A stretch of DNA of 64,000 nt from Euonymus europaeus (Eukaryota > Streptophyta > Magnoliopsida > Celastrales > Celastraceae): contig OY756968.1 in the NCBI GenBank assembly GCA_963580455.1, positions 17,453,996-17,517,995 on the forward strand, read 5' to 3'. Of this stretch, positions 1-8,929 are shown piece by piece (position 1 is the stretch's first letter; each line of letters opens with the position of its first letter). The translations under genes were made by a program, and so were the position numbers. Below the pieces are notes generated by a model. It made no database searches, was not told the origin of the DNA, and saw nothing but the letters and a program-made list of their open reading frames with translations.

Positions 1-239
1 GAGGAGTTCTTATTTTTATTTTTTCAGCATTTTATGTGTGTATAAAAATTATATCGAAAGTTTTAACCGACAAAGGAATTGATTTGGGAAAATGCATTGG
101 ATGCACCCTCATAGAAAATTCTTGAGGTGAGTGTTTCATGGACATTTGACCATTGGATGGAAGAGTCCCATGAACCTCAATATTAGACTCTCAATACAGT
201 TTTTATATTATGTCTAATTATCATACCTCATGTATATAT

Positions 240-479
240 TTTTGTTAATATGCCACACTTAATTTTATTAATCATTTAATGGGATAATAAAAAATTAAAT
301 TGGCAACTGTTTTTAAAATAGACGTTGTGGGGTGCCTCACACCTTCCCCATACGTAACAAACTCACTTACCCATTTTCTGGATTTTCACAGACCAAATTA
401 TTTTTATTGATGACCAATTGCACCTATTACAATTGGTGGCGACTCTTTTAAAATTTCTCTCACAAAATCGGTTGCGACA
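240..479 (+). repeat. Relic of a Tat/Ogre-type Gypsy LTR (3' part)
   Basis: The stretch resembles the 3' half of LTRs of Tat/Ogre Ty3-gypsy elements. It has a 'ggtgcctcacaccttcccc' block at 331-349, 'attggtggcgactc' at 432-445, and a terminal 'cggttgcgaca' ending at 479. No primer-binding site or coding sequence follows, so it is a solo or truncated LTR. The left limit is a guess. The identification rests on remembered family motifs, not an alignment. Confidence 0.45.
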
Positions 480-1200
480 GCTGTTACATTGCTTCATGAC
501 CCCATGAGTGGTTTCGATATGATCTCTCACTCATTCAATCTCATTTGAATCTATTGTACGTAAGACTATTGTCATTTGATGCAAGTATATCAGGTTAGTC
601 AATGTGAAAATAATGAGATGAATTATTGTGGGTTCTTTTTTCCTTTGCTTAGTTTCTTATTCAGATAAGAAAATATTTGGCAGTTTCCTTTATCAACTAG
701 TGTTGGGGCCAGGCTTCGCCTTGGGGCTTATTATATTAGGAGTAAAGTGATCATACAATCATCCAATTAATTTATTACTTTCTTTTTGAACAAAGTGATG
801 ATGAATCTTACACCGAGTACTGAGCCTAATCATTTCAAGTTATTAATGTAAAGAGAGGGAAAGAAGCTAATAACCCTTCCCAAAAATTAGATGCATGAAC
901 TGAATCTGCCTTTTGCCTTTTGTTTGGAACCTTTAAGCCAAAGCAACCCTTCAAGAGAAGAATAGGAATCGATGCATCAAATCTTAATGTCGACTGTTGG
1001 CCTAACACTCGAAGTTTGAAACGGTTAAGGAAATTGAATGAACGTTTGAATCAAGGAAAAGGGACCTCGGCTAACGAAACACTTTCTGGTTTTAACCCCT
1101 TCATTTTTTTTGTAGCTATAGTTATCCACGTGTCATCATGGTGTTTAACTCGAAAAGTGATTCCGTTATTATATATGATAGTAGATAGTAGATGCTTTAG
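480..1200. other. No gene recognised; presumed intron or upstream region of the ProRS gene
   Basis: I see no recognisable coding or repeat structure here. A 110-codon open frame at 920-1252 shows no family motif and overlaps the first synthetase exon in another frame, so I take it as chance. The gene's true start codon and first exon would be expected here or further upstream. I could not find them. Confidence 0.4.
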
Positions 1201-1286
1201 GCGGCAAAAAGAGGGAGGTGAAGGAAGAGACTGGATTAGTGCTTTCCTTTAAGAAGGAGGAGAACTTTGAAGGATGGTATTCAGAG
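1201..1286 (+). pseudogene. ProRS: ProRS exon (N-terminal, KEETGL...WYSE)
   Basis: Preceded by tttag and followed by gtattt. It encodes KREVKEETGLVLSFKKEENF then EGWYSE, matching the KKETGL..KKDENF..WYSEV start of the plant cytosolic enzyme's catalytic domain. The exon ends in phase 0. It needs an upstream exon for a start codon. Confidence 0.8.
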
Positions 1287-1704
1287 GTATTTTATGAACA
1301 TTCAACTATTTTTTATGAGTTCCACCTGTGGTCTTTCGTTTATATGCTTCTATTTTTTTTATTATGGATTGTCCATGAAGACCTTGATGTTTTCTTCACA
1401 TTTGAAGATCCTGTGTTAGATTACTCTCTGAGTAATTTGCTGTCAAATCGATGATGTAATCAGTTATGGTCGGAGTGAATGAAGTGAATTATTGTGATAT
1501 GTTTGTTAGAGAAAGTAGAAATGTGGGTTTACCTTTTGAGTTTCAGTGGCTTGACATAAATACAAGAATGAAATAATAGAAATGAAGAAAGCCAATGATA
1601 TCCAGATTATTAATTGATGTGAACGAAAGAAAAATATTGACTTGAAATTCAACTTATGATGTTTTCCTATTATATTGGCATATGCATAATATCCTTGTTT
1701 CTCT

Positions 1705-1819
1705 TTGTGTGTGTGTGTGTATTTGTATATATATTAATGCTCACCATCAAAAGAGTTAGATTTATCATGTCCCACTATTCAAATTAGAGGAGGGATGGTG
1801 ATGGTGGTGGTGGTGGTGT
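1705..1819. repeat. Microsatellites (GT)n and (GGT)n
   Basis: A GT run lies at about 1705-1720 and a GGT/GAT run at about 1794-1819, both inside the first visible ProRS intron. Confidence 0.9.
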
Positions 1820-2193
1820 TTTTTGAATTTATCATCTGCTATAAACTAGTACAAACTCATTACAATAAGGGGAAGATTTTCCTCGGATCATGACTCAGAA
1901 TCGAAAAGGAAGCAGTAGTTATTGACCGGATTTTGACATTTGACCCATTGATTTCTTTGTTTTCTTAAGATATTTCAGCTGTTTAACACCTAATGCATAG
2001 TTACACGAACACAAGTGAACATGCAATTCATTGCAATTGCTTGGTACAGTCCAGCTAATTTAATTTATATTGGGAAGAAATAAAAAAACGGTTTTTTTGA
2101 GGGGTGCTATCTTGTACACTTTATTATTATTCGTTCATTACCATTCAGAAAATAATGGTGGTTGCTTCTTAATTTCTTCTTTGTTTTATATAG

Positions 2194-2286
2194 GTGGTTG
2201 TCAAGGCTGAAATGATTGAGAATTATGATATCTCCGGCTGTTATATTTTAAGACCATGGTCAATGTCAATATGGGAGATCATGAAG
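2194..2286 (+). pseudogene. ProRS: ProRS exon ([14 protein letters not shown], class II motif 1 region)
   Basis: 31 codons between tatatag and gtaagt. Contains [20 protein letters not shown], the very conserved motif 1 helix region of eukaryotic ProRS. In phase with the exons on both sides. Confidence 0.9.
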
Positions 2287-2476
2287 GTAAGTGTGCACCT
2301 TTTCTGATTCTGCTGAACTTTTTTTGTGCACATTGTCTTCGCAATGGTTTTCTGGATGCTTATATATATTTTTCCTTTTCTGTCAAATGCTCTTGAATAA
2401 TGGTGTTAATAATATGAGTTTGCTTCAAAATCAGGTACTAATTGTGTTGATTTTATTTGTGTTGTCAACTTTGCAG

Positions 2477-2593
2477 GTCTTTTTCGATGCAGAAATTAAG
2501 AAAATGAAAATCAAGAACTGTTACTCCCCTCTTTTTGTATCTCCTGGCGTTCTTGAGAAGGGGAAGGATCACATAGAAGGTTTTGCTCCAGAG
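2477..2593 (+). pseudogene. ProRS: ProRS exon (FFDAEIKKM...[17 protein letters not shown])
   Basis: 39 codons between ttgcag and gttaga. Encodes [20 protein letters not shown] and the [15 protein letters not shown] segment. The family usually has Phe in NCYFPLF where this copy has Ser. Confidence 0.9.
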
Positions 2594-2878
2594 GTTAGAT
2601 TTTGATTGCTGTTGGACAAGATAAATGTATTGTTTATTTTCTGTTTAGAAGACATTATTCAAGTCAACACCTTTTTTTAAAATAATTTTGTGTGAATTCA
2701 TTTCATCCCTTGAGAATTTCATCGACCCTCAAGTGGAAAAACAATTATTGCTGGAATACATTGGGAGCTAATTGTAGAACCTCTAAATTGATTTATTTAT
2801 TCTTAATAACAAAGTGAGATTAGATTTTTGTACTGTATATTCTAAGTCTATAATAACAACAATATTTGCAATTTATAT

Positions 2879-3177
2879 TGATGCAGGAGCATATATGCAA
2901 TACTTATGTTTGGGTCTTTGTTGTCTTGTTGGGTCTTTATTGGGCTTTTGTTAGAGTTTAGCTTTGTTGTGTCTTTGGGCTTTGTTTAGTGAGCCCATTA
3001 GCTTGTTTTAAATGGTAGCTGGGTAGTGGGGTTGTAGTTAGTTTTTGATCATTAGTTGAAATAGAAATTTGTCTTCTCTGTAACGAGAACAGTACCAACA
3101 AGTTTTTTTGATCTTTTTGGGTCTGTTTTGAGTATTTCCTCTTCTTGTTCTTGCTGGCTGTACCTTTGACTGCGTCA
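2879..3177 (+). repeat. 5' LTR of the gene-capturing element
   Basis: Begins TGATGCAGGAGC, ends CTGCGTCA. Near-identical to 5662-5961, with about a dozen differences by eye, so the insertion is not very recent. Confidence 0.92.
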
Positions 3178-3178
3178 A

Positions 3179-3191
3179 GTGGTATCAGAGG
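3179..3191 (+). promoter_or_regulatory. Primer-binding site (initiator tRNA-Met type)
   Basis: GTGGTATCAGAGG lies directly after the left LTR and matches the TGGTATCAGAGC consensus complementary to the 3' end of tRNA-iMet. Confidence 0.85.
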
Positions 3192-3383
3192 GAGACTGAA
3201 ATATTTAAAGCCGGTTGCTTTTGAAGTTGATGTTTTTCTGCATTTTCTTGTTCTACCAAACCACGAAGTCCAAGTAAGGGGGCTGTGAAAGTGGTGTCTG
3301 CGAATTATAGGTTTGATGAGGCTGGAACTAGTGGGGTGTTGAGGCCTTTTTTAGGTGTTGAAGAGATGGAGAGATTCGTGATT

Positions 3384-3968
3384 GATGAGGATTATTATGC
3401 ATGTGTTGAAGGTAGAGAGATTATTTCTAATTTGAGAAAAGTTGCAGGTTTGGCTATTATGTTTGCTGCTATGTTTCCTGATATTGACAACATTGATGAG
3501 TATGTTGGGAACACAATTGCTAGAGTTTTTAGTGTTGTTACTTCTGCCTTTGGTATTCCTGTATTGTTGCCATTTTTCAAAACTGTTTGTGTTGTTCTTC
3601 CTCATCTAAGGTCTCTTGTTGAAATAGTTGAAAATGGTCTAAATGATGAGAACCAGAAGGTGAGGACGATCTCGGCTTTATTCCTGGCTGCTCTTGCGGA
3701 GACTCTTGTTCTTTACAGTATCGAGAGCTTTGACTCTGTATCGAAGCCATTGTGGAAGGGTATGAGGTTGCTCCGTGGAATGGTCTTGGTTGTTGTCTTA
3801 AAGGCCATAGGTTTTATCAATCCTATAATGGATGCAATTTATGCAAGCTATTGTACAAAGGAAGTTATGGTCATTTTGATTCAAGAGTTCTAGTTACCTG
3901 ATGAAGAAATGAAAAAGATTGTGCTCAAAGTGGTCAAACAGTGTGTTAGTATGGAGGGTGTAGAAGCT
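3384..3968 (+). pseudogene. SF3B1: Captured fragment of splicing factor SF3B1 (HEAT repeats)
   Basis: The frame reads [62 protein letters not shown] and PDEEMKKIVLKVVKQCVS. These run in the order found in the C-terminal HEAT-repeat part of SF3B1, the U2 snRNP SF3b subunit that holds the branch-point duplex. An in-frame stop TAG at 3891-3893 replaces a Gln codon. About 26 residues (family KSKKSWQARHTG...) are missing between FFKTVC and VVLPHLRS. There is no intron, which fits capture of a spliced transcript. It cannot make SF3B1. The 33 codons before it (from 3285) are unrecognised. Confidence 0.85.
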
Positions 3969-4193
3969 GTGTTCAGGGAATTTAATGCTCTTGAAATTAT
4001 TGAGAACGCCCAGTTGGTTTACTACTTGGGAAAGGAGTTGCCATTCATTTTGAGAATCACAGCAGGGATTTGTCATGTTCACCTTGCAAGTGTGAATTTC
4101 TACTTTGACAAGCCCATGATTATTATGAGACATAGGGGTAAAGTCAAGCATTTCATTGCTGAGGAAATTGTGCTCTGCACACCAAATGCTCAC
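3969..4193 (+). other. Unidentified open stretch between the SF3B1 and cysteine synthase pieces
   Basis: Continues the same reading frame for about 75 codons (LGKELPFILRITAGI, FYFDKPMIIMRHRGK) without a stop. I do not recognise it. The continuous frame suggests a further captured exon. Confidence 0.4.
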
Positions 4194-4479
4194 ATATTTC
4201 AGCGGTTTGATAATAGGGCCAATGCAAAGATCAATTTGAAAACTACTGGACCAGAAATATGGGGTGATACTTTGGGTAATGTTGACATATTTGTTTATGG
4301 AATTGGAACTGGTAGTACTATAACAGGCACAAGACGCTTCTTAACTATGATGAACAAAGATATTAAGGTAGTTGGTGTGGAGCCGGCAGAGGAGTATAAT
4401 TTCAGGAGAAAACCCAGGTTATTTGCAAAGCATTTTGGATGTTAAATTGCTTGATGAGGTCGTCAAAGTGACCAATGAT
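4194..4479 (+). pseudogene. Captured fragment of O-acetylserine(thiol)lyase (cysteine synthase)
   Basis: IFQRFDNRANAKINLKTTGP, EIWGDTLGNVDIFVYGIGTG, STITG and IKVVGVEPAE follow the [20 protein letters not shown] / GIGTGGTITG / GVEP order of the PLP enzyme that makes cysteine. A frame change near 4400 leads to ILDVKLLDEVVKV, the matching family segment. The glycine loop that holds the PLP phosphate is altered (GTGST for GTGGT). The N-terminal half with the PLP lysine is absent. Confidence 0.85.
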
Positions 4480-4482
4480 GAA

Positions 4483-4539
4483 ACTCATCTAGGTTCAGTT
4501 GTAAAGAATGCAGTGGTTACTTTAATGGCTTCATATTTT
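4483..4539 (+). pseudogene. Possible captured scrap of an HSP70 gene
   Basis: THLGSVVKNAVVTLMASYF resembles the YLG..VKNAVVTVPAYF segment of the HSP70 ATPase domain. It is only 19 residues, but lies in frame between two clearer fragments. Tentative. Confidence 0.45.
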
Positions 4540-4542
4540 GTT

Positions 4543-4919
4543 TGCAATGCCATATTCAGTAGCATCATGACACTTAATGGTGGTACTAATTACTATGACA
4601 TTCGAAAGAAATGTGAGGGGAGCCTTTGCTGTGACTTCTCAAACTTGGAGAAATTTCTGGGCCAAAAATCTGTTAGGGATGCGCTTGGTGTTGCTGCAGT
4701 TATAGACTCTGTCTCTTGTACTCCAAAGTGTATCAGGTCATGCTTGTTGGCTGGATGAGGAATTTTGAGGTGGGCATTCCTGCTCTTCTTGAGGATGGAG
4801 TCAAGCTGCTTGTATATGCTGGAAAATACGATCTCATCTACAATTGGCTTGGTAATTCAAGATGGGTTCATACCAAGGAGTGGTCTGGTCAGAAAGAGTT
4901 TGTGGCATCTCATGAAGTG
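4543..4919 (+). pseudogene. Captured fragment of a serine carboxypeptidase-like gene
   Basis: NYYDIRKKCEGSLC, DFSNLEKFLGQKSVRDALGV, WMRNFEVGIPALLEDGVKLL, VYAGKYDLIYNWLGNSRWVH and EWSGQKEFVAS follow the C-terminal half of plant SCPL (S10) proteins in order. The catalytic Asp of YAGxxDLI is kept. The Ser (GESYAG) and His (GHMVP) regions are not present. A one-base frame change lies near 4716. It is spliced (intron-free), as for the other captured pieces. Confidence 0.88.
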
Positions 4920-4979
4920 GCTTTCATAAGAGAGTACAACCTTGCATTCTTGGCAACTAAATTTGAAGATATACCTATC

Positions 4980-5340
4980 AAGTTAGCATCATTACAAAAA
5001 GAGGTGATTGATAGCACGATGAAGGCTGGTGAAGTTAATGCTCAATTGAAACAGTTGGAGGTTGCTTTAGATGCTGCACAACTGTGTAAACAAAATTCTG
5101 AAATTGAGGCTGTGATGGCTAAAGAGAAGGTAGAAGCTTTACAGGTAGATATCAAGAAGGTTGATGTGATGCTCTCGATGGTTACTGAAGAGAGATAAAT
5201 TAAAAAATGTTGTTAACAAGTTTGCAAGATTGAAGAATGGTGAAGCAGGAGAGGAAGCAAATAATAGTTATAGAACTCTTGTTGAGGACCTTGAATTGTC
5301 TCTTGTGAAGAAGGAATCCTATATTAAAGAATTGAAGGGC
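4980..5340 (+). pseudogene. Captured coiled-coil fragment, gene not identified
   Basis: Heptad-rich sequence (IKLASLQKEV, KQLEVALDAAQ, KEKVEALQVDIKKV) runs to 5195, then after a small deletion continues in another frame (LKNVVNKFARLKNG, EDLELSLVKKESYIKELK). It resembles long plant coiled-coil proteins in general. I cannot say which. Confidence 0.6.
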
Positions 5341-5630
5341 ACTGCATATTTCATGGATCTTGCAACACTACATACAGAAGAAGTAATCAAACTTCTTGTT
5401 AAAGTTGGAGGTTTTGAGTGGCTACTTGAAAAGTACGAAATTGATGGAGGTGCTGCATTGAAGCTTGACCTGTCACTTGATACTTCTACAATCATTGTTC
5501 CCAGGAATTCGGTGAGCAAAGAGTTAATCATTATGGAGGGGATAGCTGAAGAAGAGTCGAAGGCAGAATTGGGGGCCATTGATTATAATATTCTTTGTCC
5601 AGTTTTGTTTGTGGATGTTCTTTCTCAGGA
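5341..5630 (+). other. Captured or unknown open stretch near the 3' LTR
   Basis: The frame continues with HTEEVIKLLVKVGGFEWLLE, KYEIDGGAALKLDLSLDTST and IIVPRNS. It looks like coding sequence (regular, stop-free for about 95 codons), but the family is not recognised. Confidence 0.45.
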
Positions 5631-5661
5631 GTCGGTGTCGCATTTCTCTACCCAAAGGGAT

Positions 5662-5961
5662 TGATGCAGTAGCATATATGCAATACTTATGTTTGGGTCT
5701 TTGTTGTCTTGTTGGGTCTTTATTGGGCTTTTGTTATGAGTTTAGCTTTGTTGTGTCTTTGGGCTTTGTTTAGTGAGCCCATTAGCTTGTTTTAAGTGGT
5801 AGCTAGGTAGTGGGGTTGTAGTTAGTTTTTGATCATTAATTGAAATAGAAATTTGTCTTCTCTATAACAAGAACAATACCAACAAGTCTTTTTGATCTTT
5901 CTGGGTCTGTTTTGAGTATTTCCTCTTCTTGTTCTTGTTGGCTGTACCTTTGACTGCATCA
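5662..5961 (+). repeat. 3' LTR of the gene-capturing element
   Basis: Begins TGATGCAGTAGC, ends CTGCATCA, and is followed by the TATAT duplication. A short purine stretch (AAAGGGA) before it is a weak polypurine tract. Confidence 0.92.
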
Positions 5962-5966
5962 TATAT

Positions 5967-6460
5967 ATTTTGACTTGTTAATTCTAATCCAACTTAGTTG
6001 GGTTGGTGTATAAATTGACTTTTGTTTGTGTGTTTTATTCAAACCAAAATTTGATCCAAGCTTGAGTTCATATTGGCCGACTTTAAATGAAAAGGAAATA
6101 GGGCCAATGCATAGTTCTATTCTATACAACTCATAAGAAGCTTGGCTAGAGCTCTGGCTCGGTTGATTTTAAACAAACAGGGATTTTGCCTCGGAAGCTA
6201 TGCTTGTCTCGGTTATTTACCCCCATATTTGATACCTTTAGGTTGGTTTTTGGTGATATCTGATCTAGATGCACATTTAAGAGTAAACCGATATAATAAT
6301 GTTGTTTTTATAGTAGTTTTTAACTTGTTGAATTTATGTTAAAGAAGCTTTTGGGCCTTATCTTCCTATTGTGTTTATTTCATACTGAAAATAAAATTGC
6401 AATTTGAGAGGAAGAAAGATAGGTTCTTGGGGCTCACCTCCGAATCTTGTTATTTTTCAG
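5967..6460. other. ProRS intron remainder, no other feature seen
   Basis: AT-rich intronic sequence leading to the acceptor tttttcag at 6460. Short open frames here show no family motif. Confidence 0.5.
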
Positions 6461-6648
6461 GTAGCATGGGTGACAAAATATGGTGAATCTGACCTGGAAG
6501 TGCCTATTGCAATTTGTCCAACTAGTGAGACTGTTATGTATCCCTACTACTCTAAGTGGATTAGGGGACACCGTGACTTGCCTTTCAAACTTAACCAGTG
6601 GTGCAATGTTGTTCGATGGGAGTTTACCAATCCTACACCATTTATCAG
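6461..6648 (+). pseudogene. ProRS: ProRS exon (TSET loop and first half of motif 2)
   Basis: Between tttttcag and gtcatc. Encodes [40 protein letters not shown] and the NVVRWEF..PTPFIR start of motif 2. The family has RPTSE where this has CPTSE. The length, 188, leaves a split codon that the next visible exon cannot complete. Confidence 0.9.
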
Positions 6649-6751
6649 GTCATCTTCTTCACTAAAAGACATCCCCTCCTCTAAAATACAATTATATTTC
6701 TTGTGTATGACAGGGATTGTTTTGAAAAATGTTGAGATGTCATCTTCTCCT

Positions 6752-6909
6752 TGTAGAGATATAGTTGGAAATATTATTATTAGTAAAGGGTAGTATTGTA
6801 CTTTTGTTAGAAACCCTAGAATCCATCGTTCTATATTGTTTGTATTGCACAATAATGTAAGTCAGACTGTAATATTGAAATTGGCCAATATTATTTTCGC
6901 CTTCAAACA
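6752..6909 (+). repeat. 5' LTR of Copia element 1
   Basis: Starts TGTAGAGATATAG, ends CTTCAAACA. It is unusually short for a full-length Copia element. The primer-binding site abuts it directly. Confidence 0.92.
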
Positions 6910-6920
6910 TGGTATCGGAG
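6910..6920 (+). promoter_or_regulatory. Primer-binding site of Copia element 1
   Basis: TGGTATCGGAG, a tRNA-iMet-type site with one change from TGGTATCAGAG, immediately after the LTR. Confidence 0.8.
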
Positions 6921-6954
6921 GCGGCGGGATCCATTTAAGGCTGGTCTTGTTTCC

Positions 6955-7130
6955 ATCGATCTGTTCTGGTTGCTGCATCCCTCTGTCACACAAGCTTCTG
7001 TGTCCATCCGTTTGGTCTCTGTCGCACAAGCTTCCATCGATCTGTTCTGTTCTAGTCGCTACTGTTCTGATCGCTGCATCTCTCTGTCGCACAAGCTTCT
7101 GGTCTCTGTCGCTGCATCTCTGAGTCACGC
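6955..7130 (+). repeat. Degenerate tandem repeats in the Copia leader
   Basis: Variants of 'gatctgttctg', 'cgctgcatctctctgtcgca' and 'cacaagcttc' recur several times before gag. No coding role is apparent. Confidence 0.7.
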
Positions 7131-7483
7131 GTGCTCCTATCTGGTCTAACATGGTCTGATTTCCAAATTGCTTTCATACTTTCTATGGCAGCTTTTGGTT
7201 CCTCCTGTTTTCTGTATTTCGTGCATATCTTGAGTGGTTTTGCAATCAATCTTGTAATCACGATCTGTTTCGTGAACTGGTTGGTGTCATCGCGAGGGTT
7301 TCGCGCTTCTTCTGTTTGTTTTCTTGTTGGTTATGTTGCGGCAGTCTAGTTCTGCACACTTCAGCACTTGAGCTCTCCCTATGTTACTAAGTTGGTGATT
7401 TGTTTGAACTACTGTTAGTTGCTCTTTTTGGTCTGGAGTTTGTGTTTTTTTGGGCAGTTGTAGGTGCTGTGTGAGAAATTATC

Positions 7484-7810
7484 ATGTCTGACCCAGTTAC
7501 ATTGAAAACTCCTACTGTTGTCACTAGTCAATCAGATTTATCTCGTGATCATGGAGCTCTTCAAATCTGTTTTGTACGTTTGAATGGTAGCAATTATCTG
7601 TTGTGGGCTAAAGCCATGAAAGTGGCCTTAAGCGCTCGAAAGAAGTTTCAACTTGTGGAAAATGAACCCCCTGCTGTTAATGAAAAAATTACCTTGATTG
7701 GTCTTCTGATAACTTTGTTGTATTGTCCTGGTTATGGGCAAGTATGGAATCTGATATTTCTGCCAATGTTATGTGTCTTGACACTGCAAAAGAGGTTTGG
7801 GAATCACTGA
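7484..7810 (+). pseudogene. Copia element 1 gag, N-terminal part
   Basis: ATG at 7484 begins a Copia-type gag with LNGSNYLLWAKAMKVALSAR, the conserved first helix region. The frame is lost near 7690, and the true continuation (SDISANV..CLDTAKEVWESL) lies in another frame. It is the capsid part of the element's polyprotein. Confidence 0.8.
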
Positions 7811-7862
7811 AAGAATATTCTCTAGCTGGTAATGCGTCACGCATTTTGAATTATATGAACAA

Positions 7863-8679
7863 ATGTTTCATTTGAAGCAAAGTAATCGTTTTACTCCAGA
7901 ACATTATGCCCGATTTAAAGGTCTGTGGGATGAATTGTGTGTCTATCATCCCTTGACTACTGACTTAGCCACTTTGAAGAAACAGCAAGAGGAGTTGTGT
8001 GTCTCCATGTATCTCAATTCTCTGGATCCTCAGTATCAGGTTATTCATAGTCAAATATTAGCCAGTGATGGTTCTCTGCCATCTTTATCTGCCACTTACT
8101 CTCGTGTCTCTCGTGCCTCTACATTGTCTGGTACCCGTGACAGTGCAGTTGTAGATGCTCCTTCAGCTCTTATTGGGGCTAATCAGGGACTGTCTCGTGA
8201 TAGTAGTGGTCGTGGGGGTCCTCATGGTCGGGGACGTGGCCGAGGGGGTGTCAGAAAATGTACTTTTTGTGGGAAGGACAATCATACGGTTGATTGGTGT
8301 TATGATAAACATGGTAAACCATGGGAACATAATGCTCCGACTCGGCAGTCTTTAGGTGGTACTTCCGGATTCTCTCGGTCTAGTGTTGCAAATGCTGTTA
8401 CATCTCATGACCCATCAGATGCATCCACTACTATCACTATCTCTCATGCTGAGTATGATTCTCTTCTCCACTGTTCACAGCAATATTCCTCCTCATCTGA
8501 TGTTGCTGCCATAACTTATTCAAGTAAACCTTTTTGCTTTCATGTGTCGGGTTCTCATCCTTGGATCATTGATTCAGGAGCCTCTACACATATTACTGGT
8601 CAGTCTAATCTTTTTAGTGATTTTCATTCATCTCATTCTTCTCATACTGTTACTGTTGCCGATGGTCGTACTTGTCAAG
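7863..8679 (+). pseudogene. Copia element 1 gag C-terminus, zinc knuckle and protease start
   Basis: MFHLKQSNRFTPEHYARFKG starts the gag C-terminal half. A glycine/arginine-rich stretch leads to a zinc knuckle, CTFCGKDNHTVDWCY, and then the aspartic protease motif WIIDSGASTH near 8561-8590. The reading frame runs into the solo LTR at 8680 and ends at 8714 on LTR-derived codons. It resumes after the LTR at 8930. Confidence 0.85.
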
Positions 8680-8929
8680 TGTTGAAGGACAAGTGTGTGG
8701 ACTTGTATAGATGATTCTAGAATTATGTAGGTAAACAAATATCCACAAGTGTGTAGACTTGTATAGATGATTCTAGAATTATGTAGATAAACATATATCA
8801 ATATGTTTTTAGAATTATCTAGGAAAATCTAGAACTATGTATGTGTGACTATATATATTAGTGAGCTGCTGTGTAATTATTTAAGAGGATTGAATATACT
8901 AGAAATTTGTGTTCTCTCAACTCCTAACA
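8680..8929 (+). mobile_element. Solo LTR nested in the Copia protease region
   Basis: Starts TGTTGAAGGACAAG, ends CTCCTAACA, and is flanked by the perfect duplication TCAAG (8675-8679 and 8930-8934). It contains a 56-bp tandem duplication (8691 and 8747). Removing it and one copy of the duplication restores the polyprotein CQVL-GSG junction. It is a third nesting level: solo LTR in Copia in host intron. Confidence 0.88.

Larger units (their letters stand above)
2879..5961 (+). mobile_element. Non-autonomous LTR retrotransposon carrying captured host-gene fragments
   Basis: Two LTRs of about 300 bp (2879-3177 and 5662-5961), about 95% alike by eye, both begin TGATGCAG and end TGC(G/A)TCA. The element is flanked by a perfect 5-bp duplication, TATAT (2874-2878 and 5962-5966). 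A tRNA-Met-type primer-binding site, TGGTATCAGAG, follows the left LTR. No gag, protease, reverse transcriptase or integrase is visible. The 2.5 kb interior is a patchwork of spliced pieces of unrelated host genes: SF3B1, O-acetylserine(thiol)lyase, perhaps HSP70, a serine carboxypeptidase-like gene and a coiled-coil gene. It lies in a ProRS intron. Replication must have relied on enzymes supplied in trans (inference). Confidence 0.9.

Noticed and set aside
920..1252. 110-codon + strand open frame
   Set aside because: Overlaps the first ProRS exon in another frame and has no recognisable motif.
3285..4445. Reading the SF3B1 and cysteine synthase pieces as resident genes
   Set aside because: They lie between LTRs with a target duplication, are intron-free, partial and joined to other gene pieces, so they are captured fragments.
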